Shown here in pieces: positions 34,567-43,500 of a stretch of 64,000 bases of DNA. The DNA comes from Ottowia flava. GTDB lineage: Bacteria > Pseudomonadota > Gammaproteobacteria > Burkholderiales > Burkholderiaceae_C. The stretch lies in the NCBI RefSeq assembly GCF_008017535.1, contig NZ_VRUA01000008.1, positions 94,746 through 158,745 of the forward strand, in the 5' to 3' direction. A model generated the notes under the pieces. It was given only the letters and a program-made list of their open reading frames with translations, was not told the origin of the DNA and did not search any database. The first letter of the stretch is position 1. Every line of letters starts with the position of its first letter. The translations under genes were made by a program, and so were the position numbers.

Positions 34567-35754
34567 ATGCTGATCGATTTTTTCTACACCTTGCGCGCCG
34601 CGAAACTACCGGTGTCCGTCAAGGAATTCCTCACCCTGCTGGAAGCGCTGCAGGCCGACGTGGTCGGCCCGCGCCAGCCCGAAGCCTGCTCGATCGACGA
34701 CTTCTACTACCTGGCCCGCACCGCGCTGGTCAAGGACGAGAAGCACTTCGACAAGTTCGACCGCGCCTTTGCCGCCTACTTCAAGGGCGTCGAGCAGATC
34801 GCCGACTTCCGCAAGGAAGTGCCGGCCGAATGGCTGCGCCAGCTGCTCGAAAAAGAGCTGACGCCCGAGCAGAAAGCCGCGATCGAGAAGATGGGCTGGG
34901 ACGAGCTGATGGAGACGCTCAAGAAGCGCCTCGAAGAACAGAAAGAGCGCCACGAGGGCGGCAACAAGTGGATCGGCACCGGCGGCACCAGCCCGTTCGG
35001 CCACGGCGGCTACAACCCGCAGGGCATCCGCATCGGTGGCAAGGGCGGCAACAAGAGTGCCGTGAAGGTGTGGGACCAGCGCGCCTACAAGGACTACGAC
35101 GATTCGCAAGAGCTCGGCACGCGCAATATCAAGGTCGCGCTGCGCCGCCTGCGCAAGTTCGCGCGCACCGGCAGCAACTTCGAGCTGGACTTGCCCGACA
35201 CCATCCGCAGCACCGCCGCCAACGCCGGCTGGCTGGACATCAAGATGGTGCCCGAGCGCCACAACGCCGTGAAGGTGCTGCTGCTCATGGACGTGGGCGG
35301 CACCATGGACGAACACATCCAGCGCGTCGAAGAACTGTTTTCAGCCGTGAAGGCCGAGCTCAAGCACCTGGAGTTCTATTACTTCCACAACTGCGTCTAC
35401 GACTTCATGTGGAAGAACAACCGCCGCCGCTTTGCCGAGAAATTCCCCACGTGGGACATCATCCGCAAGTACAACAAGGACTACAAACTCATCTTCGTGG
35501 GCGACGCGACGATGAGCCCCTACGAGATCCTTCAGCCCGGCGGCAGCGTCGAATACAACAACGAGGAACCCGGCGCTGAATGGCTGCAACGCCTGACGCA
35601 CGCCTTCCCCAAGTTCGTGTGGATCAACCCCGAACCGCAAGGGGTCTGGCAATACCGCCAGAGCATCGCCATCGTCCAGCAATTGATGGGCAACCGCATG
35701 TTTCCGCTGACCCTCAAGGGGCTGGAAGATGCCATACGAATGCTATCTAAGTAA
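34567..35754 (+). CDS. CoxE-like von Willebrand A domain protein (DUF58/VWA, MoxR partner)
   Basis: A 395-residue cytosolic protein. The N-terminal half is helical with DFFYTLRAAKLPVSVKEFL; a Gly-rich linker follows (GGTSPFGHGGYNPQG). The C-terminal VWA domain starts near VKVLLLMDVGGTMDEH, where the metal site is D-x-G-G-T rather than D-x-S-x-S, a known variant in this family. It probably works with the MoxR ATPase. The last codons (ATGCTATCTAAGTAA) and the stop fall inside a dispersed repeat. Confidence 0.9.
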   Translation: MLIDFFYTLRAAKLPVSVKEFLTLLEALQADVVGPRQPEACSIDDFYYLARTALVKDEKHFDKFDRAFAAYFKGVEQIADFRKEVPAEWLRQLLEKELTPEQKAAIEKMGWDELMETLKKRLEEQKERHEGGNKWIGTGGTSPFGHGGYNPQGIRIGGKGGNKSAVKVWDQRAYKDYDDSQELGTRNIKVALRRLRKFARTGSNFELDLPDTIRSTAANAGWLDIKMVPERHNAVKVLLLMDVGGTMDEHIQRVEELFSAVKAELKHLEFYYFHNCVYDFMWKNNRRRFAEKFPTWDIIRKYNKDYKLIFVGDATMSPYEILQPGGSVEYNNEEPGAEWLQRLTHAFPKFVWINPEPQGVWQYRQSIAIVQQLMGNRMFPLTLKGLEDAIRMLSK

Positions 35755-35790
35755 TAGCTTCCTGCGCAATACTGGCCTGCGGTGCAGACC
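35735..35790 (-). repeat. Dispersed repeat, copy 14, supplies the CoxE stop codon
   Basis: GCTATCTAAGTAATAGCTTC, CTGCGCAATACTGGCCTGCG. The TAA of the VWA gene lies between its CTAT and ATAG. Confidence 0.8.
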
Positions 35791-35966
35791 ATTTATTTCG
35801 TTTTTTTGACACTTTCGTTTCAGCGCATTGCTAGTAGTTTTCCCAGTGCGACGCAGGCCGCGCTGGGAACGATCCCAGCTGTTGCTGCGCCGATCACCCT
35901 GCTCCAATCCCCCTGAAGGGCCCGCCGGTTCGGCGGCGTCCACTTCACCGAGTGAAGGAGCAAACG

Positions 35967-37244
35967 ATGGGATTCAACATCGGTCAGGTCGTGAACACCG
36001 GGCGCCAGTGGCTGGGCGATGCCGTGGACAAGGTGGACGAGGTCAAGAACCAGGTTGGTTCGGCGATCGACGGCGCAGTGCATGAGGGTGAAAAGCAGCT
36101 GGACCAGTTTCGCCACGGCATGGTGGACTTTGGTCAGCAGCACGGTGGTGTCGTCGGCGGCGCGCTGGCTCAGCTGGTCTCCAATCAGATCGGCCAGTCG
36201 GAAGGCGCCCTGCTGGCGGTCTACGACATGGGCAAAGGCGTGGTCCAACTGGCGGACGGTGTCAACAAGGTCACCAGCCCGCTGGAATGGGCAGTGCATG
36301 GCGACCGCAACCTGAAACGCCTGGAAACCGCCGCCGCCGCCGGCACGGCACTGAACAACCTGGGCAATCCCGCCATCTGGATCACCAACCCGCAGGCCAA
36401 CCTGAACACCGGAAAGGCGCTGTGGGACGGCGTGACGCAGGGCTACCAGGACGCGGCGAAGGACGGTGACTATTCCAAGTTCGCCGGTCGCCTGGTGGTG
36501 GACGTGGGCAGCATGTTCATCGGCGTGGGCGAGGCCAACGCCGGGATCAAGGGCGCGCAGGGCGCGGGCGCCGTCGCCAAGCTGGGCGAAGGAACGAGTG
36601 TCATCGCCAAGGCGGGCGAAGGCGCCAGCACGGTCGCCAAACTGGGTGAAGGCGCAGGGGCGGTGGCCAAGACCGGTGAAGCCGCCACCGCGGCGAAGGC
36701 CGCCGACGGCGTTGCCGACGCCGGCAAGGTCGCAGACGGCGCTGCATCCACCAAAGCTGCCGAAGGCGCGGCGACCGCGAAAGGCATTGCGAGCGGCCCG
36801 CTGCGCCATGCCGACGGTACGCTGAATCTCGACAACGCTGCCGCGCGCTATGCCGAGGTCATCCAGACCAACAAACCCTGGAAATGGCGCGAGGAGTTTC
36901 CGGGCAAGTTCACCAACGCCGAGCGGGCGCAGATCAAGGCCGAGGCCGTCAAGCAAGGGCTGATCCCCGAAGTGCCGATGAAGCCGAACACCCCGTTCGC
37001 CGACTTCGAAAAGGCCGGCGTGGTGCAGAAGGTAGATCACCTGCCTGAAGAACTGTGGCTGGGCACCGACCGCGCCCAGTTCGAGTGGCTGGACGCCCGC
37101 ATCCCAGGTGGACGCCCTGCCGGTACCACCTGGCACCACACCGAGATTGACGGACGCATGGAGCTGGTGCCCTTCGGCATCCATAATGCGACCAACCACA
37201 AGGGCGGCCGCTCGCCCGGCATGTGGGCCCACGCACCGCGCTGA
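35967..37244 (+). CDS. Polymorphic toxin with C-terminal HNH/WHH-type nuclease domain
   Basis: A 425-residue modular protein. Residues 1-198 form an N-terminal domain I do not recognise (helical, Gly-rich, with GKGVVQLADGVNKVTSPLEW). Residues 199-277 are degenerate 10-residue repeats rich in Ala, Lys and Gly. The C-terminal about 110 residues end in the HNH/Endo VII superfamily pattern W389-H390-H391, MELVP, H406 and H411 (TTWHHTEIDGRMELVP...IHNATNHKGG), seen in many contact or secretion-system toxins. The ATG at 35967 has AAGGAG 6 nt upstream. No signal peptide or secretion genes are adjacent, so the export route is unknown. The SUKH-type gene 27 bp downstream is the expected immunity gene. 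Confidence 0.8.
   Translation: MGFNIGQVVNTGRQWLGDAVDKVDEVKNQVGSAIDGAVHEGEKQLDQFRHGMVDFGQQHGGVVGGALAQLVSNQIGQSEGALLAVYDMGKGVVQLADGVNKVTSPLEWAVHGDRNLKRLETAAAAGTALNNLGNPAIWITNPQANLNTGKALWDGVTQGYQDAAKDGDYSKFAGRLVVDVGSMFIGVGEANAGIKGAQGAGAVAKLGEGTSVIAKAGEGASTVAKLGEGAGAVAKTGEAATAAKAADGVADAGKVADGAASTKAAEGAATAKGIASGPLRHADGTLNLDNAAARYAEVIQTNKPWKWREEFPGKFTNAERAQIKAEAVKQGLIPEVPMKPNTPFADFEKAGVVQKVDHLPEELWLGTDRAQFEWLDARIPGGRPAGTTWHHTEIDGRMELVPFGIHNATNHKGGRSPGMWAHAPR
36561..36797 (+). repeat. 30-bp tandem repeat array in the toxin linker
   Basis: About eight degenerate units of 30 bp, each encoding a 10-residue unit such as GAGAVAKLGE, GTSVIAKAGE, GASTVAKLGE and GAGAVAKTGE. The first four are close copies and the later ones decay. 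Confidence 0.8.
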
Positions 37245-37271
37245 TGCCGCGCCACCCAGGAAAGACCCGCC

Positions 37272-37751
37272 ATGATTGACTGCGTTGCGGACAGCGCGCT
37301 GCCGCCCCCTTCCGAAGCCCATGTGGCAGAGGTGCAGGCGTACTACGAAGTGAAGTTCCCCGCCGACTACCTGCGCCTGCTGGCGCAGTCCAATGGCTGC
37401 GAACCCACGCGCAAGTACTTCGATTTGGACGGGAACGAGCGCGTGGTGGAGCGGTTTCTGCCGATGATCGAAGACGCCAAGGCGGATGAGCACAACGGCT
37501 GGGCCGATGTCGAGGTGGTGGCTTCCCAGCTCGACGTTCGGCTGGCCACCGACCCGGATGCGCAGAACATCGACCTGATCCCCATCGCGGCGTTGTTCGC
37601 GGGCGATTTCGTGGTGCTGGACTACCGCGCCAACCGCGCCATCCCTACTGTGGGCGTCTGGAACCACGAGGCATCAACCGACTTCGCCCCGGTGGTGCAG
37701 ACCGTCGCCCCGACGGTGACCGAATTCCTCGGCATGCTGCGCGCCGATTGA
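37272..37751 (+). CDS. SMI1/KNR4 (SUKH) family immunity protein
   Basis: A 159-residue acidic cytosolic protein with the SUKH pattern: an N-terminal helix pair (HVAEVQAYYEVKFPADYLRLLAQSNG) and the beta core LIPIAALFAGDFVVLDYR followed by PTVGVWNHE. SUKH proteins are the commonest immunity proteins of nuclease toxins. Its place 27 bp behind the WHH-type toxin makes it the cognate inhibitor by inference. Confidence 0.82.
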   Translation: MIDCVADSALPPPSEAHVAEVQAYYEVKFPADYLRLLAQSNGCEPTRKYFDLDGNERVVERFLPMIEDAKADEHNGWADVEVVASQLDVRLATDPDAQNIDLIPIAALFAGDFVVLDYRANRAIPTVGVWNHEASTDFAPVVQTVAPTVTEFLGMLRAD

Positions 37752-37867
37752 CGGCATGACGACTACCTTTCGGTCGGCGTCTCAACATACTGGCGTGACC
37801 TGCGGGGGCGTCGAAGCCTGACACCAAAAGCGCGCCACCGCCCGGCATCGTTTGCCGACGCTCGGCT

Positions 37868-37905
37868 TTAGCTATAAAAAGAGAAGCTTCCCGCGCTTTA
37901 CCCGC
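37868..37905 (-). repeat. Dispersed repeat, copy 15 (partial), supplies hemerythrin stop codon
   Basis: AGCTATAAAAAGAGAAGCTT, CCCGCGCTTTACCC. The TAA of the hemerythrin gene is part of it. Confidence 0.6.
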
Positions 37906-38446
37906 GCCGCCGATCCGCCATTTCATGGCCCATGGCGCGCTGATCCGGTGCGTCGAGCAGCGCCCGCGCGGCCGGATAAACCACCTCTTCTTCCAGGGGA
38001 ATGTGGCGTTCGTAGGCCCGCACGAATTCGGCGGCCACCGTGCGCTCCTCATCGGTGAATGGCGCTGCGTCGGTGCCATCCCGCCAGCGCAGCAGGGCCG
38101 GGCGTAGGCGCTCCCACATCGCGTGCATCAGCACGTGGTCGGCCTGCAGCGTGCTGACCGCCTCGCGCACGCGCGCGTCTGGGTGGTCGCGCAAGGCGGG
38201 GAAAACGTGGCGCTCTTCGTCCTCGTGATGGTGCGGGCCAGCCAGATCGAAGTAGCGCAGCACGTCGGTGGCGGCGCTGCGGGCGTCGGCGTCGCAGCCA
38301 TGCTGGTCGACGTGCTGGATCAGGCGCTGCAGCAGGTCCAGACTGCGCTGGACGCGCTCATGGCACGCTTCCAGCATCTCGAAAGGCTCATCAAACCCCA
38401 CGCCGGGCGAAGCAAAGCCCGGAAAGGCAACCGTTGTCTCGTTCAT
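37898..38446 (-). CDS. Hemerythrin domain protein
   Basis: A 182-residue four-helix protein with the His/Glu pattern of bacterial hemerythrin-like (HHE) domains: ACHERVQRSL, LAGPHHHEDEERHVFPAL, LQADHVLMHAMWE and YERHIPLEEEVVYPAA. It probably binds a di-iron centre and senses or binds oxygen or nitric oxide. The start at 38446 (MNETTVAF) is chosen because the upstream extension lacks family similarity. Its stop lies in a dispersed repeat. Confidence 0.88.
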   Translation of the reverse strand: MNETTVAFPGFASPGVGFDEPFEMLEACHERVQRSLDLLQRLIQHVDQHGCDADARSAATDVLRYFDLAGPHHHEDEERHVFPALRDHPDARVREAVSTLQADHVLMHAMWERLRPALLRWRDGTDAAPFTDEERTVAAEFVRAYERHIPLEEEVVYPAARALLDAPDQRAMGHEMADRRRG

Positions 38447-38596
38447 CTGCGAATTGTGTCGTCGTCGGGGGATCGCCGCCCCGTCAACTGCGCAAAGGTT
38501 TAACCAGATCAAGCTTTTGGCTGTAACAAAAGGTCGCCGCTCGGAGGCGTGTGGGGCTCGGTTTCGACAAACTCACCCACTACACTTGGCCGGGTG

Positions 38597-40513
38597 ATGA
38601 AGTCTGGACACGCGTTACGGCGGTTTCGCAACCCGGTGCCCTGGATGCTGGCGCTGGTGCTCGCACTGCCGGGCTGCGCCCTGTTGCGCGATGAGTCGGC
38701 CGCCGAGAAAGCTGCGGAGGCACCCAACAGCACGCCTGGCGCCGTGACCGAAAGCGGCGTGGTGGGCGCGGCCGGTGATACCCCGGCCGTGACCGCGTTC
38801 GACATCCGCGTCGAGACCGATGACGAAGACCTGAAAAAGCTGGTCGAGCGCCACAACGAACTGCAGCGCTACCGCGCCGTGCCCGATCTGGACGAAGCGG
38901 AGTTCGCGCGCCTGATGGCGGTGACCGAAAGCGACGTGCGCAACCTGCTGGGCACCGAGGGTTACTTCAACCCGCAGATCAAGGTGCGCCGCGAAGACAA
39001 GCCTGGCGCCAAGCCGGTGGTGGTGATCGCCATCACCCCCGGCGAAGCGGCCACGGTCCAGCGCGTCAACATCGAGTTCGAGGGGGACATCGCCCAGTCC
39101 ACCGACGCGGACGCCGTCCACCAGCGCGAGACCATCCTGGACGAGTGGGGCCTGCCTGAAGGCCGGCGCTTCACGCAAAGCCGCTGGTCCAGTGCCAAGA
39201 CGGGCGCGCTGCGCCACCTCGTCGAGCGGCGCTACCCGCGCGGGCGCATCAGCTACAGCCTGGCCGACGTCAGCGCGGCCGAGTCGCAGGCCAAGCTCGG
39301 CGTGCGGCTGGACTCGGGCCCGCTGTTCCGCCTGGGGCCCGCCACCGTGCGCGGCGCCAAGCGCTACCCGCCCGAGCTGGCCGAGCGCCTGTCCTGGCTC
39401 AAGCCCGGCGACATCTACGACCAGAAGAAGCTGGTCGACGCGCAGCAGCGGCTGGCCGGCAGCGGCTACTACGACTCGGCCTACATCAGCATCGACCCCG
39501 AAGGCGAGCCCGGTGCGGTGCCCGTCACCTACTCCGTGCGCGAAGCCAAGCGCCACAAGATTCAGTTGGGCGTGGGCTACAGCACCGACGCCGGCCCGCG
39601 CGTGACGCTGGAGCACCGCGACAACCAGGCGCTGGGCACCAGCTGGCGCGCCGACACCAAGCTCAACCTGAACCTCAAGACCCCGCTGATCCAGACCGAA
39701 TGGACCTCGCTGCCGCGCGCCAGCGGCTGGCGCTGGGCGGCGCTGGCGCGCTACATGCGGCAGGACGATGGCGCGCTCAACACCACCTCGCAGACGCTGC
39801 GCGTGGGCACGGTGAAGACCGAGGAGAAGTACGACCGCAACTTCTACCTGCAGTTTGACCACGCCAGCGTGACCGGCTCGGGCAGCCGCGTGATTCCCGC
39901 CGCGCTGCTGGGCGACGGCGCAGCCGTCAGCGCCAATTACGCCTGGACCGGCCGCTATTTCGACACCCTGCCCGTGCCGTCCAGCGGCTATGGCCTGTCG
40001 GGCGAAGTGGGTGCGGGCGTCACCACCGCCGGACAGCACAAGCCGTTCATGCGCCTGTACGGGCGCTGGCTGGGCATCCGCCCGCTCGGCAACGGCAGCA
40101 GCCGCCTCGTGCTGCGCACCGAAGCCGGCGCGGTGCTGGCATCCAAGCAGGCGCGCCTGCCCTCCACCTACCTGTTTCGCACCGGGGGCGACACCACGGT
40201 GCGCGGCTACGGCTACCGGCGCATCGGCATCGACTACGGCGACGACCTGATCGGCCCGGGCCGCTACATGGCCGTGGGCAGCGTCGAGTGGCAGCGCCCG
40301 ATCCTGCAGGACCGCTTTCCCGGTCTGCTGGAGCACACGCTGTTCATCGATGTGGGCAGCGTCGCCAACGAGACGCGCAATCTGAAGGCGCACTGGGGCG
40401 TGGGCACCGGCATTCGCCTGATCACACCCGTCGGCCCGATGGAGCTGGACCTGGCCTATGGCCTGAAGACCAAGTCGATCCGCCTGCACATGACGGTGGG
40501 GTTCGTCTTCTGA
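38597..40513 (+). CDS. tamA: Outer membrane translocation module TamA (BamA/Omp85 family)
   Basis: A 638-residue Omp85 protein. The leader ends in a lipobox-like LPGC (about residue 31), so it may be lipidated. POTRA domains occupy about 60-290 (visible: ESDVRNLLGTEGYFNPQIKV and DIYDQKKLVDAQQRLAGSGYYDSAYI). The C-terminal beta-barrel ends in a typical outer-membrane signature (RLHMTVGFVF, terminal Phe) and carries GGDTTVRGYGYRRIG, the conserved RGY loop. Its stop overlaps the tamB start (ATGA), so the two are coupled; they work together in outer membrane biogenesis or lipid transport. Confidence 0.93.
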   Translation: MKSGHALRRFRNPVPWMLALVLALPGCALLRDESAAEKAAEAPNSTPGAVTESGVVGAAGDTPAVTAFDIRVETDDEDLKKLVERHNELQRYRAVPDLDEAEFARLMAVTESDVRNLLGTEGYFNPQIKVRREDKPGAKPVVVIAITPGEAATVQRVNIEFEGDIAQSTDADAVHQRETILDEWGLPEGRRFTQSRWSSAKTGALRHLVERRYPRGRISYSLADVSAAESQAKLGVRLDSGPLFRLGPATVRGAKRYPPELAERLSWLKPGDIYDQKKLVDAQQRLAGSGYYDSAYISIDPEGEPGAVPVTYSVREAKRHKIQLGVGYSTDAGPRVTLEHRDNQALGTSWRADTKLNLNLKTPLIQTEWTSLPRASGWRWAALARYMRQDDGALNTTSQTLRVGTVKTEEKYDRNFYLQFDHASVTGSGSRVIPAALLGDGAAVSANYAWTGRYFDTLPVPSSGYGLSGEVGAGVTTAGQHKPFMRLYGRWLGIRPLGNGSSRLVLRTEAGAVLASKQARLPSTYLFRTGGDTTVRGYGYRRIGIDYGDDLIGPGRYMAVGSVEWQRPILQDRFPGLLEHTLFIDVGSVANETRNLKAHWGVGTGIRLITPVGPMELDLAYGLKTKSIRLHMTVGFVF

Positions 40514-43500
40514 TGACCGAGGGCACGCCTGCCGAGGCGACGTCGGCGACCACAGACGCTATCAATTCAGAAGCTGCCTGCGCTGATGGCTCTAGGGCTG
40601 CAGGCCAAAATCATTCAAAAGCACCGCCGCCACGCCGCCGCGGGCCGCTGCGCTGGCTGCTGTGGGCCGCGCTGGCGCTGCTCTTGCTGCTGGCACTGGC
40701 ACTGGGCGGCGTGTGGATCTGGGCGGGCAGTGAAGGCTCGCTGGCCACCGCGCTGCGCCTGGCCGGCGCGCAACAACCCCTGGTCACCGACGAAGTCACC
40801 GGCACGGTGCGCGGCGGCGGCAAGGTGCGCCGCCTGGTGTGGGACAAGGCCGGTTTGCGCGTCGAAGTGCACGACGCCGAACTGCTGTGGACGCCCGCCG
40901 CGCTGCTGCGCCGCACGCTGCAGATCGACCAGCTGTCGGCCAGCCGCATCGTCGTGGACGACCAGCGGCCCAAAGGCGAGCCCTCGGCGGGGCCGCCCGC
41001 GTCGCTGGCGCTGCCGCTGAACATCGAGGTCAAGGCCTTGCGCGCGGGCGAGTTGCGCTGGGCCGGGCCGCCGCCCTACGCGCTGTCCGACATCGCCGGC
41101 CGCTTTGCCTACGACGGCAAGGCGCACGCGCTGGACCTGGACAGCGCCCACATCGAAGGCGGGCAGTACCGCGCCCGCGCCCGCATCACCGCCCACGCGC
41201 CGGTCTCGCTCGACGTGGCCCTGGCCGGCGCGCTGACGGCCCCCGTTCCCGGCGCCGAAGCGCCCGTGCCGCTGACGCTGCAGGCCACGCTGGCCGGTCC
41301 GCTGACCGAGATGCGCGCGCAAGCCGACCTGCAGGCCGCGCCCGCGGCGCCGGGCGCCTCGGCCCCCGCCATCCCGGCATTGCCAGCGCCCGCCGGGTCA
41401 GCCACTTCGAGCGCCAGCGCGCCCGCTCCGGCCGCGTCGGCGCCCGCCGCACCGCCTGCTGGCGCGGCGTCGGGCGCCAGCCCCAGCGAAATCCCTGAAG
41501 CCCACGCCACCGCGCGCCTCACGCCCTGGGGCGCGCAGCCGCTGCCGGAGGCCCACGCGCGCGTCCGTGCGCTCGACCTTGGCGCCATCTGGGCGCAGGC
41601 ACCACAAACCCACCTGACCGGCACCGTCGACGTGCGCCCGATCGACGGCGCGGCCAAGGACGCGGCCGGCTGGGTGGTCGACGCCGACCTGGTCAACCGT
41701 GGCGCCGGGCCGTGGGACCAGCGCCGCCTGCCGCTCGACCGCCTGCTGGCCGACCTCAGCTGGCAGGGCGGCGTGGCCACCGTGCGCTCGCTCAAGGCCG
41801 AGCTGGGCGGCGGCACGGTCGAATCCACCGGCCGTTGGGCGCAGCCGCCGGCCACACCGGCCAGTGCCGCGGCCGCCCCCTCTTCCGGCGCTTCGGCCAC
41901 CCCGGCGCCCGGTGCCAGCGCACCCGCCAGCACCGCTTCGGTCCCCGCCACCACGACAGCAGCCGCCGGTCGCTGGTCGCTCGACACACGCATCCAGGGC
42001 GTCAACCCGGCCGCGCTGCACAGCCAGCTGGCGGCCTTCCCCATCGACGGCACGGCCACCGTGGCCGGCGAAGGTGAGGCGGTCGACTTCGACATTGCGC
42101 TGCAGGCGCGCCCCGCGCGCGCCACCGCCCCGTCGCGGCGCGGCGAATCGGCGTCCGAAGCGCTGGCGCGCGATTTGCGCGCTGTGCGCCTGCGCGACGC
42201 CCAGGCCAAGGGCCGCTGGGTCGACGGCCTGCTGGCGCTCAGCCAGCTGCGGGTGCGCACCGACGATGCCGAACTGGCCGGCAGCGCGCAGGTGCGCCCC
42301 GGCGCGGTCGACCAATTGGGCGGCCAGGCCGACCTGCGCCTGACCGCGCCCGGCGCCGCGGTGCAGGTCAAGGGCGAACTGCAACCCACCAGCGGCGCCG
42401 GCACGCTGCAGGCGCAACTGCAGGACGCCGCCCGCGCGCTGGCCTGGGCGCAGAAACTGCCCGGCGCCAACCAGGCGCTGGCCGGCGCGCACGCCAAGGG
42501 CAGCGCCCGGCTGGACGGCAGTTGGCGCGGCGGCTGGCGCGACCCAACGGTGCAGGCGCAGCTGACCGCACCGTCGCTCGACTGGACGCCGCCCTCGACG
42601 AAATCCGCTGCAACGGCCACGCCGATCCAGCTACGCGCGGTCGACGCGCAACTCAAGGGCAAGCTCGCGCAGGCCGATCTGACGCTGCAAGGCCAGGTGA
42701 TGCAGGGCGAACGCCAGCTGGACCTGCGCCTGGCGGCCAGCGGCGGGCGCACCACGCCCAACGCCAGCCTGGCCGCGTCCAGCTGGCGCTCGCAGGTGTC
42801 GCGCCTGCAGGCCAGCGTGCGCGACCCTGCGTTGGGCGAAGGCGCCTGGCAGGCCGCCACGACCGCGCCCGTGCCACTCAGCTGGTCACCCGCGCAGGGT
42901 GGCCAGTTCGAAGCGGGTGCGGGCGAACTCACCCTGACCTCGCCCGCGCCCGCATCGCAGGCGCGCGTCGCGTGGGGCCCGGCGCGCTGGCGCGGCGGCG
43001 AGCTGACCACGACCGGCCGCATCACGGGCCTGCCCTTGCAGTGGGTCGAACGCTTCGCCGGCAGCGAGATGCAGGCCGCGGGCGTGACCGGCAACGTCAT
43101 CTTCAATGGCGACTGGGACGCCGCCTTGGGCCGCACGCTGCGCGTCACCGCCAACCTGGCGCGCGCCAGCGGCGACATCAGCATCCTGACCACCGACGGC
43201 GCCACCGGCGTGCAATCGCGCGTGGCCGCCGGCCTGCGCGACGCACGCCTGACGCTCACCAGCCAGGGGCAAGCACTGCAGTTGCGCCTGCTGTGGGACA
43301 GCGAACGCGCGGGCACCGTCAACGGCCAAGTGCGCACCGAGCTGTCGACGCAGCGCGGCGCCGAAGGTCAGACGCAGTGGTCGTGGCCCGAATCGGCGCC
43401 GCTGCAGGGCGAGTTGAAGGCGCGCCTGCCGCAGATCTCGGCCTGGTCGGTGCTGGCGCCGCCCGGCTGGCGCCTGCGCGGCGCGCTGGCGGCGGATGCG

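Noticed and set aside
36561..36797. CRISPR-like array
   Set aside because: The 30-bp units are directly tandem without spacers and encode a protein linker.
35820..37667. A 615-residue minus-strand frame over the toxin and immunity genes
   Set aside because: His/Gly/Ala/Val-rich shadow; the plus-strand genes have ribosome sites and recognisable domains.
41109..43337. A 742-residue open frame on the minus strand inside tamB
   Set aside because: Shadow of the GC-rich tamB codons: low-complexity Ala/Arg/Ser-rich product, no family features. TamB on the plus strand is clear.
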